Numbered from the stretch's first letter, positions 35,676 through 44,814 are shown. The stretch is 64,000 bases of DNA from Methyloglobulus sp. (GCA_013141505.1 JABFQX010000010.1:1-64000); one strand, 5' to 3'. A program made the numbers and translations. The notes: generated by a model not told the origin, from the letters alone.

Positions 35676-35771
35676 ATTTTACAGATTGCCTCATTATAAT
35701 TTTTGCCAATAGGCAAATTTAGAAAGAAGCAATAAGGTTATTTTATAGCAATACTTCAACGGAGAAAGATC

Positions 35772-35858
35772 ATGAATTTAGGTAGATATTTTATAGGTTG
35801 GCTCTTAGGTATCCCCGTGTTTGTTTTAGTGATTATTTATTTCATTTTCAATCATTGA
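35772..35858 (+). CDS. Tiny single-span membrane protein (28 aa)
   Basis: MNLGRYFIGWLLGIPVFVLV followed by IIYFIFNH: almost the entire protein is one membrane helix. A strong GGAGAAAG ribosome site lies 5 nt upstream of the ATG, and a regulon promoter is upstream, which argues for real translation despite the size. I recognise no family. The LLGIPV motif resembles MLGVPG in the 48-residue protein at 23656. Confidence 0.65.
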   Translation: MNLGRYFIGWLLGIPVFVLVIIYFIFNH

Positions 35859-36001
35859 TCAATCAGTTACTAAGTAATCCACAAGCAGTCATTCAGAAAG
35901 CCATTTAAACAACGGGGCATCATCTTTGGCTGGTGACTATCAAAAATTTCGGATGTCATTAATTATTCGATCTGATTTTATTATTTTTTAAGGAAAACAT
36001 T

Positions 36002-36262
36002 ATGGACGTTACAGACAATACCAACAGGGTCGATGAAACCATCGATAAAGTGAAATCAAGTGCCCATGAGGCTGTTGATAGAGCAGCGAATGCAACTAGT
36101 CAAGCGGCAGATGCAATTGGCAAAAAAGGTGAACAATTGAAAAATGCAGAGCAGCAATTTGTTGAAGACTGCCGAGGTTACATCCATGAAAACCCCGTTG
36201 CTTCATTGGGCATAGCGGTAGGAGCCGGTTTCCTTTTAAGTCGTTTGATGAGCGGTCGCTAG
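36002..36262 (+). CDS. DUF883 family protein (YqjD/ElaB-like)
   Basis: An 86-residue protein with an amphipathic N-terminal helix (DETIDKVKSSAHEAVDRAAN) and the C-terminal anchor NPVASLGIAVGAGFLLSRLM. It is a paralogue of the gene at 4860 but stands alone, without YqjE or YqjK partners. It likely shares promoter site 11 with the 28-residue protein. A conserved CRGYIHENP segment precedes the anchor. Confidence 0.9.
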   Translation: MDVTDNTNRVDETIDKVKSSAHEAVDRAANATSQAADAIGKKGEQLKNAEQQFVEDCRGYIHENPVASLGIAVGAGFLLSRLMSGR

Positions 36263-36292
36263 CCTATTACAGCCTTATTGCCTTTGTGTTAG

Positions 36293-36484
36293 CACGTTTT
36301 GCCAAGCAACATCGGGTTCACTTTCAGCATTCCCGAATATGAAGCCAAGCGCTATGAAGGAAAAACCATTGGCGGAAGTGCGTTAATTTCTGCCCACACG
36401 ACCAACAGCGAAACCACTGACCAGGTGAAAAAGATCTTTGAACAAGCCAATGCCGCAGATATTTCTTCGACTGAAGAAGCGTAA
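36293..36484 (+). pseudogene. C-terminal fragment of a general-stress-type protein
   Basis: The open stretch SIPEYEAKRYEGKTIGGSAL then ISAHTTNSETTDQVKKIFEQ then ADISSTEEA matches the C-terminal end of small stress proteins of the YflT/17M kind, where GIPEYEAKRYEG and GAEDISSTGE are typical. A stop lies just upstream in frame, there is no ATG, and the N-terminal domain is missing. It is probably a truncated remnant. The following 36485-36661 holds no recognisable gene. Confidence 0.6.
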
Positions 36485-36661
36485 GCAGTTAACGCTTAAC
36501 CTTGATGATGCAATGCGGCGCTATCAATAAATAGGGTCGGGCGAAGTAACCATCGGGGATTGCTTCTTACGGCCTTAAGGCCTGCTTTGGCACATCATGA
36601 TGCCGTTGGGAAGGCGAGGAGTCCGTACCATTAACCTATGGGCTAGTCTTTTTACGGACAA

Positions 36662-37132
36662 TCAATGACCGCCGCGATTGAAATTATCACGGTTGATATT
36701 ATATTGATGCTCAATACCTTCGTTTAAATTATAACCTTGGTCATTATATAGCTCGCAGGTAAAAAATAAACGCAGATCAATAATCCAAGCAATTTTTTTT
36801 ATCTTGTTGTTTTCAATAATTATGGTTGAGAGGTTGCGGTTGTTATTAACTATTTGATCAACAATTGTATTTGGGTTGTAAGGGTCTTCTTTTAGCGCTC
36901 CAGACACAATATGCTGAGCAGATTCCATCGTGAGTACTGGATTCGTAGTAGGTGGCCCGGCATTTTCAGCATTTTTAAGGGACTGTGCATCAAAATAGCC
37001 AATGTCATAGACAACCTTAAACAACACGCCAAGTATAATCCCGCCAAACCAAACAGAGACGGCAATTTTTAATCGTCTTCTAATGCGAGGGTTTGATAGT
37101 TTTTTTCTAATATTGCGAATTTTCTTGTTCAT
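36662..37132 (-). CDS. Hypothetical single-span membrane protein
   Basis: From the ATG at 37132 the product is about 156 residues: a very basic N-terminus (NKKIRNIRKKLSNPRIRRRL), one membrane helix (about 24-43, VWFGGIILGVLFKVVYDIGY) and a polar extracytoplasmic domain with an Asn-rich end (YNLNEGIEHQYNINRDNFNR). I recognise no family. The ribosome site is weak. The base composition is more AT-rich than that of its neighbours, which may indicate acquisition. Confidence 0.5.
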   Translation of the reverse strand: MNKKIRNIRKKLSNPRIRRRLKIAVSVWFGGIILGVLFKVVYDIGYFDAQSLKNAENAGPPTTNPVLTMESAQHIVSGALKEDPYNPNTIVDQIVNNNRNLSTIIIENNKIKKIAWIIDLRLFFTCELYNDQGYNLNEGIEHQYNINRDNFNRGGH

Positions 37133-37214
37133 TTTTTGGGATCTATGGCTTAATTTGTCATTTTTTAGCATCCAACAATCTGTTGAAAAACTACAACGCG
37201 TGACGGGTATGTTA

Positions 37215-37306
37215 CCCAATCCCCGGCACTATTTTCCGTTGGCTGAGCGGGAGACAACAATTCGCTTCGACTTCGCTCAGCAAACGCCTTAACTTAACGG
37301 CATTGG
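37215..37306. repeat. REP-like palindrome
   Basis: Contains CGCTTCGACTTCGCTCAGC and ends CTTAACTTAACGGCATTGG, matching the right arm of the repeat near 22411-22440 (CTTAACTTAATGGCAGTG). It appears to be a diverged member of the same intergenic family. Another short member is near 38960-39000 (CACGAACGGCTTAACTCAAT). Confidence 0.5.
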
Positions 37307-37402
37307 TATGTTACCTTGTTATTTACGTTTTGCCGACTGGGTTGTTATGCCGTGTTGAATCCCTACGAAGGGGCAACATGCCTTGTCCGGCTTCCAGATG
37401 CG

Positions 37403-38774
37403 CTATACAGTTATTCGTCTGACAATTTTAAGGTCAGCTCTAAGTGTCTTCCAGCCGTCCGATTTTAGCGCTAGCTGTGTCTGTATGGCGCTCCAGTGCG
37501 GCCATGCACGGTTCAAATCTATGGCTAAACCCGCTTGCCCCCTATAACCAGACCTAAGAACGTACGCGCAAAAGCATCTGTTTGAGGCCAAGTTTCGTTA
37601 GATACACTGCCGAGAATCGTCGCTTCGGGTAAGTTGCTAGGAAGCCCACCACCACTGCGGGGGGGGGCATTGGGGTCATGTCATACGCTAGGGCAATGCT
37701 ATAAGGCCGACCATGTTCGGATATAAATGATAAGTTTCCGTTGTGCATATCCGAGTTGCCGATCAGCGTACCAAATGCCCATAGGAAATTGGCGCCGTCA
37801 GCTGCTTCTAGATGAATTTGACGATCCTTAGCAAGGATGCGCGTAATCACCGGCCAACCACCTGTCCCTAAACCCGCAAACTCAGCACCAAGCGCGGACA
37901 AAGAATGCAACGCACGCCGCCGAAGGCTGCCGATACGATCAAAACGCTCGACCTCAAGAAAGCGCGCTGGCCACCGTGATCTATTATTTGCGTTTTAGCA
38001 GCAGGAATGCCGCCTTCGCGCAATGTCTCAAGCAAAAGGTTTTCGGCCAGCAGCAGATCACGCCAGCGCTCGCTTACCGAGCCATCTTCCAGTTCGCTAA
38101 ATTTCACAATAACATGACGATCCCCATCCGGTGTCATGGCATAAGCGGTAAATTTTGGTTGTTCGCCACCGGCTGATGAACCAGGTGTCTCACCACGAGC
38201 CGCTTCAAGTGCCGACCGGGCATGCTGGCTAAACGAAATCGGCTCAGGTATAGGGGGTGGCGAGAAAATGATCCATTGCATTTTCACCTAGCAGAATATT
38301 TCCTACACTGTCAAGCCCATACACCAGTAGCGCCCATAAAGCGAGCGTATCTGTCAATCTTTAAGCCGATCCGGGTAGCCCCAGTTCAGCGCCATGATGA
38401 GCATACGCCTGTCCCTGATATCCTTGAGGGCACATATCGAGCAACCACCACGGTATTCCGTCGCTGTAAAGAGTATCACCATTTTCTTGCCGCATGACAA
38501 ACCCATCTGGACGAACTGGGATAAGCGTTCCCAATTGCCGGATAAGACCTTCAGCATTAACCCGATAGATCGGGATATCCGGCAATCTGCGACTGGTATC
38601 GCGTAGCCTGTATTGAATGGATCGCGCAGCGCCAAACCGTACTATTTCACCGCTAAACGCAGCCAGTGCACGGGACATCGACGGCTAACTAATACCTAGA
38701 TTTCCACGCAATTGTGCCGCCGACAGCGGATTGCCGGATAATTGCATACGGATGATCTCAGTGTGAGGTGTCAT
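37403..38774 (-). pseudogene. HipA-family kinase (YjjJ-like), multiply broken
   Basis: From an ATG at 38774 the product begins MTPHTEIIRMQLSGNPLSAA with a winged-helix segment QLRGNLGIS, a TAG stop where Gln is expected, then PSMSRALAAFSG. Successive frames then carry HipA pieces in order: LPDIPIYRVNAEGLIRQLGT, ALLVYGLDSVGNILLGENAM, SSAGGEQPKFTAYAMTPDGD, and the kinase part FLWAFGTLIGNSDMHNGNLS. An N-terminal helix-turn-helix fused to a HipA kinase is the YjjJ layout. One nonsense change and at least three frameshifts make it non-functional. No HipB-type antitoxin gene is next to it. Confidence 0.8.
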
Positions 38775-39032
38775 TGCGTGAATTAATTTATGAATTAACT
38801 GGTGAATGGATATTGTAGGAATTTTTGAAGTTTATTTGGAAAAATTTCAGATCAAGGCTTTCTGTGGTCGAATCTAGGTTTATATGGCGGATGGGTCGAT
38901 TAGCCTCTTTCATTTGTTAACTAAATATCACACTGGAAGGGTGGTTACATTTCAAGGTAGTCGAAGAACTCATCACGAACGGCTTAACTCAATGCCGATA
39001 ATATCGGAAATGTACGACCTATAAGTTTTTCA

Positions 39033-40994
39033 TCATGCGGCAAACTGTTCATTACGATAGCGTCCTAACGCCCAGAGAGGAAAGAACTTATCATAACCAT
39101 GGTATTTCAGGTAAAAAACTTTGGGAAAACCCGGTGCATTAAAGCTTTTATCGTTCCAGAACCCGCTAGCCTGTTGTGTTTTCAATAAATAATTTACTCC
39201 AGATTCAACTTCTCGGCAACCTGCTTCACCAGCTGAAAGCATTGCCAGGAGCGCAAGCGAGGTATGGAATGCTGTGCTGGTATGGAATACGCCATGGATA
39301 TTGTTGCCGTGATAGCTGTAATTGTCTTCGCCCCAGCCACCGTCAGTGCGTTGCTTGGATTTCAGCCAAGTTACGGCTTTACGAATACAGGGGTCGTCCT
39401 TGGACACGCCGGCAGTTTCAAAACCAGCAAGTACAGACCAAGTACCATATATGTAATTAGTCCCCCAGCGACCAAACCAGGAGCCATCTTTTTCTTGTTC
39501 GGTACGTAAGTAAGCTATACAGTTGTCAATAACCGCCTGATATTCCGGATGTTGGTGAACAAGTTTGCCCAGTAACATAATGCAACGACCACTCACATCG
39601 GCAGTTGGCGGATCGAGCAATGCACCGTGGTCGGCAAATGGAATATGGTTGAGATAGTAATGATCGTTATCAGCATCAAACGCACCATAACCGCCATTGC
39701 GGGATTGCATGCCCGCAATCCAAATACCTGCACGTCCAATATTTTCGGCGAACTCTCTTTCATCAGCCTGAACCAGTGCAAGGGCAACCACTGCCGTATC
39801 GTCTACGTCAGGATAATAGCTGTTACTAAACTGGAAAGCCCAGCCTCCACCCGGCAGGTTGGGGCGTTGTCTCTGCCAGTCCCCCGGTTCATCCCGCAAC
39901 TGTTTGCTTGTTAGCCAGTGCAAAGCAGATTTAATAGCTTGTTGGGTCTGTGAATTATGTTCGTAGCGGTCGACTTCTTGTAGGACTAATGATGTCAGGC
40001 CGGTATCCCAGATAGGAGAAACGCAGGGTTGGCAGTAAGCCATATCATCCTTGATGACCAGTAAGCGATCAATGGCTGCTCTGGCAACTCGACGCTGTTC
40101 GTTGTCGGCAGGGATGCCTAGTAAATCCATGGCTTCATAGGCATTGACCATAGCCGTAAAAATCGCCCCCAGACCATCGTAACCATTCAATCTTTCCATG
40201 AACCAATCACGCGCTTTGGCGGTTGCCTTACGACGGACGAAGCCGGGAATCAGCGGATCCATCAATCTCCCCACGCGCTCAACAACAAGAATGGCTTTGC
40301 CTAGTGGCGTTTTGACGTGGGAGAAATAATTTCTTTCCTTATTCGGTGGAGTAACAAACAGTTCAGCAATACCGATTTTATGAGGATTGCGAGCCTTGAC
40401 CTTGTAAGTGCAAAGAATGAACATCGGAACCATCACGGCACGCGACCAGTAAGATACTTTGTCCAGATGGAACGGGAACCACTTGGGTAGCAGCATGATT
40501 TCTACCGGCATATAAGGTACGCCGCGCCAGGGGATCTGTTCAAACATAGCCATCATGATACGGGTGAAGACATTACCCTTAGCCGCACCGCCTTTGGCTA
40601 GTATCCACTCACGGGCTTTCTGCATGTGTGTTGCATGGATAGAATCACCAGCCATTTTCATGGCGTAATAGGCCTTTATGGTGCAACTTATGTCACCAGT
40701 GCCGCCCCTATAAAGGGGATAACTGCCGTCTGCGCTTTGTTGTGTCCGGAGAAAATTGGCGATCTTGGTCTGGAGCCCTTCGTCGATTTCATCCATGAAG
40801 TGCATCATCAGGATGTATTCGGAAGGAATGGTGCAATCTGCTTCAAGTTCAAATACCCAAAAACCTGCTTCGTTTTGTAAGCCGAGTAGTTCCTTAGTGG
40901 CTAAGGCAATAGCGCTGTCTAGTGATGGTGGAGAATAGGCGGACTCAGTGAAGCCAGTATTCAGGCCGGGAGGCGAGGAAGTCTCTGTTAGCAT
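39033..40994 (-). CDS. shc: Squalene-hopene cyclase
   Basis: A 653-residue monotopic membrane enzyme of normal family length. The catalytic DxDD motif is visible as DVDDTAVV near residue 395, and several QW-type repeats are present (QNEAGFWVFELEADC, QSADGSYPLYRGGTGD, QEKDGSWFGRWGTNYIYGTW, KQRTDGGWGEDNYSY). It converts squalene to hopene and diplopterol, the first step of hopanoid synthesis for ordering the outer membrane. It stands alone here with no hpn genes next to it. Promoter site 8 lies 237 bp upstream, suggesting stress-linked control of hopanoid supply. Confidence 0.97.
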   Translation of the reverse strand: MLTETSSPPGLNTGFTESAYSPPSLDSAIALATKELLGLQNEAGFWVFELEADCTIPSEYILMMHFMDEIDEGLQTKIANFLRTQQSADGSYPLYRGGTGDISCTIKAYYAMKMAGDSIHATHMQKAREWILAKGGAAKGNVFTRIMMAMFEQIPWRGVPYMPVEIMLLPKWFPFHLDKVSYWSRAVMVPMFILCTYKVKARNPHKIGIAELFVTPPNKERNYFSHVKTPLGKAILVVERVGRLMDPLIPGFVRRKATAKARDWFMERLNGYDGLGAIFTAMVNAYEAMDLLGIPADNEQRRVARAAIDRLLVIKDDMAYCQPCVSPIWDTGLTSLVLQEVDRYEHNSQTQQAIKSALHWLTSKQLRDEPGDWQRQRPNLPGGGWAFQFSNSYYPDVDDTAVVALALVQADEREFAENIGRAGIWIAGMQSRNGGYGAFDADNDHYYLNHIPFADHGALLDPPTADVSGRCIMLLGKLVHQHPEYQAVIDNCIAYLRTEQEKDGSWFGRWGTNYIYGTWSVLAGFETAGVSKDDPCIRKAVTWLKSKQRTDGGWGEDNYSYHGNNIHGVFHTSTAFHTSLALLAMLSAGEAGCREVESGVNYLLKTQQASGFWNDKSFNAPGFPKVFYLKYHGYDKFFPLWALGRYRNEQFAA

Positions 40995-41203
40995 AGTTTC
41001 GTGTTCTCTGGTTTTACTTTAGGAATATCTGATGAAATTAACTTATCAATAAGAGAAGGATTGATGGATGAATTTTTTCTGTTGGCTTAGGAAAATTTGA
41101 TAAAGAAATAAATAATATATAAATCTGTATCTTATATACTATATTCAGAAAATAAGCTGTTTTTTGGCAAACTATTTACTTTTGCCTATAGCCCTTTAGC
41201 GCC

Positions 41204-41246
41204 AGTCTAATTGTGGAATTAACTTTTATCTGTACGGTAGCGCACA
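41204..41246 (-). promoter_or_regulatory. Class II Crp/Fnr-type promoter, site 8 (shc)
   Basis: Read leftward: TGTGCG-CTAC-CGTACA (41246-41231), GAT in place of GAC, 18 nt, then TAGACT (41209-41204). It points to the hopene cyclase gene, with a leader of about 200 nt that holds AT-rich sequence and no gene. Confidence 0.75.
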
Positions 41247-41280
41247 TAAAGTCTTTTGGTGGCAGGAGTCGTAATTTTTT

Positions 41281-41340
41281 CTAAAAAATCAGTTGAGATG
41301 TAGGGTGAACGGAATATAGAAGACTCACCTGATTTTTTAG
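41281..41340. repeat. 12-bp inverted repeat between the ferritin-like and shc genes
   Basis: CTAAAAAATCAG (41281-41292) and its exact reverse complement CTGATTTTTTAG (41329-41340) enclose 36 bp. It follows the ferritin-like gene (stop at 41417) and could help end its transcript, though the loop is long for an intrinsic terminator. Confidence 0.55.
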
Positions 41341-41416
41341 GTTTATCAAAATTTAACGACCTAGTGGGGTTAATCCCGCGAGGAAAATGCTCTTTTTGTT
41401 GGTTTCCGTTTTAAGG

Positions 41417-41977
41417 CTACATGCCCACTAGTAGCGAAGCAAGGTCATCGGCATGTTCTTCTTCCATGGCGAGAATCTCTTTGAGCATGCGCTGGGTAGT
41501 TGGGTCATGTTCAGCCAGGTAAATAACCATTTCACGATAACTCTCGATAGCAATCCGTTCGGCGATCAAGTTTTCTTTAATCATCGATTCGAGCGTATCA
41601 CCTTCGACATATTCGGCATGGCTGCATTCGCTAAGTCCGTCGGGTGAGAAGTTAGGTTCTCCACCCAATTCGGTAATGCGCTTTGCAAGGCGGTCAGCAT
41701 GACCCATTTCCTCAGTTGCGTGAGCCTGAAACTCTGCTTTGACTGAATCAGAATTGATACCCTTTGCCATAAAGTAATGCCGCTTGTAACGCAAAACGCA
41801 GACTAGCTCAGTGGCAAGCGCCTCATTCAATAACCTGATCACTTCCTTGCGGTCAGCCCCATAGCCCGTGGTGACTGCACCTTCCTCGATATTTTTTCGG
41901 GCACGCTTACGCAGGGTCTGGATATCGGACAGCACAGCAGCGTTGGCTGCGGAAACCTTATTTGTCGCTTGTTTCAT
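41417..41977 (-). CDS. Ferritin-like / bacterioferritin-type protein
   Basis: A 186-residue four-helix-bundle protein. Candidate di-iron ligands appear in order: Glu in NEALATELVCVLRYKRHY, Glu and His in HATEEMGHADRLAKRI, Glu in NLIAERIAIESYREM, and the final Glu and His in LAMEEEHADDLAS. This is the bacterioferritin/DPS-like ferritin family; it likely stores or detoxifies iron. AAGGAG precedes the ATG. It lies 143 bp behind the Cys-repeat gene, with a REP-like remnant between, and may belong to the same transcript from site 9. Confidence 0.88.
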   Translation of the reverse strand: MKQATNKVSAANAAVLSDIQTLRKRARKNIEEGAVTTGYGADRKEVIRLLNEALATELVCVLRYKRHYFMAKGINSDSVKAEFQAHATEEMGHADRLAKRITELGGEPNFSPDGLSECSHAEYVEGDTLESMIKENLIAERIAIESYREMVIYLAEHDPTTQRMLKEILAMEEEHADDLASLLVGM

Positions 41978-42120
41978 TTTCGTCTCCTTTATATTTTATC
42001 AATTGCCGAAATCTAATCATTGATTCAGGTAGAACCGTCCAGAGTTCGACAAGCTCGCCACGAATGGTTTAACCCGTCACTGTCTATCTAATGTGCTAAA
42101 CCGGTTTCGTTCGATGTCGT

Positions 42121-42702
42121 TTATTTTCTGTCGAAGTGTGCCTTTGCATTGCTAATGCACAGATCCTTGGCATCGTCGGCCAAGACATCACACTTTTCTT
42201 TGGCTACAGCATAATTGGCATCTCGCATGTCCGTTTCTGCATCCTTACGCGCATCAGACGATTTCTCAATCGCTACAGCATCGGCTTTTGATGTCTTTAA
42301 CTGTGCTTCGGCAGCGGCGATTTCTTGGACGTTGGCGGCCTTTGCTTCTTTCTCACAAACATCCTCGACGTTGCCGTCTTTATCATCACATTTCTGTTTA
42401 GCTACAGAATAATCAGCATTCGCTTTAGCAGCGCGTGCATCGTAACGGGTTTTGACGGTGGGTTTGTATTTGTCTTCAAGCTCAGCCTTGGCGGTATTTT
42501 TAGCACCTTTAGCTTGTGCTTCACAGATATCCTCGGCATTTCCTGACAGCGAATCACATGCTTTATTTGCAACCTTGTATTCTTTGGCGATATTTTTTTT
42601 TGCCAATTTATATTGATCCTTTGACATACTTTCTGCCATTGCGTTTCCGCTCAAGGCGATGCCAATGGCAAACGCAAATGCAGTTATGTTGATATTTTTC
42701 AT
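42121..42702 (-). CDS. Periplasmic protein with Cys-pair repeats
   Basis: A 193-residue protein with signal peptide (AFAIGIALSGNAMA) and three repeats of the form YxxAxxxCDxxxGNxxDxCxxxAKA: CDSLSGNAEDICEAQAKG, CDDKDGNVEDVCEKEAKA and CDVLADDAKDLCISNAKA. Each repeat has a Cys pair 10-11 residues apart in a highly helical, charged context, suggesting helical hairpins locked by disulfides. Such proteins are common in beta- and gammaproteobacteria and have no known function. It is 41 bp behind the YjbJ-like gene and probably co-transcribed. Confidence 0.8.
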   Translation of the reverse strand: MKNINITAFAFAIGIALSGNAMAESMSKDQYKLAKKNIAKEYKVANKACDSLSGNAEDICEAQAKGAKNTAKAELEDKYKPTVKTRYDARAAKANADYSVAKQKCDDKDGNVEDVCEKEAKAANVQEIAAAEAQLKTSKADAVAIEKSSDARKDAETDMRDANYAVAKEKCDVLADDAKDLCISNAKAHFDRK

Positions 42703-42743
42703 GATTATTCCTGTGGTATATGGTTAGTTACATTGTTGTTGCG

Positions 42744-42977
42744 TTAATCGTCCATGTCTGTTTTGCAGCCACCCTTAGCGTTCTGCATCTTCTGCCAGTG
42801 TGCCAAACGCTTTTCAGCTTCGTCGTTATCAATTACATAGACCTTCTGTGTTTTGCCATAGAAATGACTTTGTTTACCATCGAGAACGTCTATTTGATCG
42901 TCGATAAACCAGACCCATCGATCTTTGACATTGTTTATGAATTCTTGCAGGATGCCTTGATTTTGATTCGAGTTCAT
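42744..42977 (-). CDS. YjbJ-like CsbD-family protein
   Basis: A 77-residue protein from the ATG at 42977 (GAGG upstream). The sequence ILQEFINNVKDRWVWFIDDQ followed by IDVLDGKQSHFYGKTQKVY and AEKRLAHWQ aligns by eye with E. coli YjbJ (KGKVKEQWGKLTDDDM, IIEGKRDQLVGKIQERYG, AEKEVVDWE). It is therefore the long YjbJ subtype rather than the short KDQVKGK subtype found elsewhere in this window. The extra Cys-containing tail GGCKTDMDD is unusual. Promoter site 9 is 165 bp upstream. Confidence 0.8.
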   Translation of the reverse strand: MNSNQNQGILQEFINNVKDRWVWFIDDQIDVLDGKQSHFYGKTQKVYVIDNDEAEKRLAHWQKMQNAKGGCKTDMDD

Positions 42978-43114
42978 TTTGTATACCTCTTGGTTGGTGG
43001 TTGTATGACGATAAAATCGCCATGCACGGACATTTACAAACGATGGCGTTCCCCGCTCGATGCCAATTGCCATGGTAAATACATAAACCATGAGATGTTT
43101 GTACCGTGATTTAG

Positions 43115-43157
43115 AGAATACGGTGATTTCTAACGTATGTCCGTCTGTTACCGCACA
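43115..43157 (-). promoter_or_regulatory. Class II Crp/Fnr-type promoter, site 9 (YjbJ-like operon)
   Basis: Read leftward: TGTGCG-GTAA-CAGACG (43157-43142; right half degenerate), GAC, 18 nt, then TATTCT (43120-43115). It points to the YjbJ-like gene and lies in the divergent region shared with the Crp/Fnr gene at 43394, so it could also influence that gene. Confidence 0.6.
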
Positions 43158-43393
43158 TAGCAAAACCGTTGAACATCTCGATCTATGTTGTGATGCCTGG
43201 GCGTAGCTGAATCCAGCCAATTTCCCAATTAATACAGATGTATGTGTGCTGGCGAACAGAGGACGCGAGTTTAATTATGTTATCTTGCCTCCGGGATGGT
43301 GAAGCTATCTTCCCTAGCAAGCTCCGATATGGGGATTATTGTTGTCCTGGACAAGCTGTCGGTTTTCCTCAAAGTATCAAAGGAATATGCACA

Positions 43394-44098
43394 ATGACGT
43401 TTACTCGAGCTGTGTCGGCAACCAACCGCCTACTGGATATGTTACTTCCCAAAGATCGCGAGCAACTGCTCGTAAATTGCGAACATATGGAACTCAATAT
43501 TGGCGAGGTACTCTATCGAGTCGGCGATGTTATTCCACATGTTTACTTTCCAACCGGAGGGTTTATTTCCTTAGTGGCATCTATCGACAGTACAAATCTG
43601 GAAGTGGGATTGGTTGGCAATGAAGGCATGCTCGGAATCACGCTCTTATTGGGTGTTGATACCGCACCATTTACAGCGCTGATTCAGGGGGCAGGAACTG
43701 CGTTACGTATATCGGTTTCATCGTTCCTTCGTATACTTGAGCAAAGCCCTGAGCTACATCGAGTGTTGAAGCGCTATCTGTATGTGACCATGAGCCAGCT
43801 CGCACAAACGGCTGCTTGCACGCGCTTCCATTTAGTGGAAGGTCGCCTTGCCCGTTGGTTGTTGATGTCCCAAGATCGGGCACACGCCGACCACTTTCAT
43901 ATTACCCATGTGTTTCTGGCTTATATGTTGGGTGTAAGGCGAGTCGGTATTACCAAAGCGGCAAATACGTTACAACAGAAAAAACTTATCAGCTACCAAC
44001 GCGGGGAAATAAGGGTTCTCGACCGCGCGGGTCTGGAAGCTATTTCGTGTGGCTGTTATAAGGCCGATAAAGAAATCTACGGGCGTATAATGGGATAG
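43394..44098 (+). CDS. Crp/Fnr family transcriptional regulator B
   Basis: A 234-residue protein from the ATG at 43394 (AAAGGAA upstream; longer starts lack a ribosome site). It has a cNMP-binding-like barrel (about 15-130), dimer helix and a Crp-type winged helix with VFLAYMLGVRRVGITKAANT as helix-turn-helix. There is no Arg-Ser-Ala cAMP cassette and no FNR-type Cys cluster. The recognition core GVRRxGIT equals that of regulator A at 22485, but the N-terminal domains are well diverged. It is divergent from the YjbJ-like operon and close to promoter site 9, which makes it a good candidate for the regulon activator. Confidence 0.9.
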   Translation: MTFTRAVSATNRLLDMLLPKDREQLLVNCEHMELNIGEVLYRVGDVIPHVYFPTGGFISLVASIDSTNLEVGLVGNEGMLGITLLLGVDTAPFTALIQGAGTALRISVSSFLRILEQSPELHRVLKRYLYVTMSQLAQTAACTRFHLVEGRLARWLLMSQDRAHADHFHITHVFLAYMLGVRRVGITKAANTLQQKKLISYQRGEIRVLDRAGLEAISCGCYKADKEIYGRIMG

Positions 44099-44341
44099 GG
44101 TAAATTGGTGGAAAAAACCCTCGTAAAACCGAGCATTCCGTAGAAGAGTTATAAAAATTAGATTAGCGGGTAGTGGGTTAAATTTGTATTTTTTGAAGGT
44201 ATTGTCGGCTTCATACCTGTGAGTCGCTTGTATTTTGGAGTGACAAGCCTAGGTTTTTCACTCCGCACTATATCAAGGTACAGATTTAACCGATTACCGA
44301 ATTCAAACACATTATCCCATTACTCGATAAAAGGTTTGTTA

Positions 44342-44776
44342 ATGATTACTGAACTACCTGTTACCACAATTGCCCACGCAATCCAGCTTGCGGTAGCCCC
44401 AGTGTTCCTGCTGACCGGTGTTGCCAGTATCTTATCGGTATTGACTAACCGTTTAGGCCGTATTATTGATAGGTCTCGGCTCTTGCATGGCAGGTCAATG
44501 TCGGCTATTGAAACAGAACAAGCTACTCTGGTTGAACTAAAATCCTTGAAGCAACGCGCTCGTCTTATCCATTTGGCGATTGGTTTATGCACAGCCTGCT
44601 TGTTATTGATATGTTCGGTCGTTGCGGTGTTGTTTCTAGGTTCATTTATCACCTTCAGCATAGAGATGGTTATTGCCGCCTTATTTGTTGCGGCAATGCT
44701 CTGCTTGATTGTGGCGTTGATTTATTTCATTTGTGAGATTTTTCTGGCAACTGCACATGTCCGTGGTGAACCGTGA
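44342..44776 (+). CDS. DUF2721 family membrane protein
   Basis: A 144-residue paralogue of the protein at 16852, with the same MITELPVTTIAHAIQLAV start, the same NRLGRIIDRSR loop and the same KQRARLIHLAIGLCT segment. Three hydrophobic segments lie at about 14-34, 80-105 and 110-132. AAAGG precedes the ATG. Function is unknown. Differences concentrate in the loop after residue 50 and in the final helix. Confidence 0.88.
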   Translation: MITELPVTTIAHAIQLAVAPVFLLTGVASILSVLTNRLGRIIDRSRLLHGRSMSAIETEQATLVELKSLKQRARLIHLAIGLCTACLLLICSVVAVLFLGSFITFSIEMVIAALFVAAMLCLIVALIYFICEIFLATAHVRGEP

Positions 44777-44814
44777 TGTCTGGACTTACCCACTTAAAAA
44801 AATAAGAGTTCACG

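Noticed and set aside
36517-36660. Stretch with GGCCTTAAGGCC and other short palindromes, considered as a small RNA or riboswitch
   Set aside because: I could not fit it to any known RNA fold or find a clear promoter and terminator.
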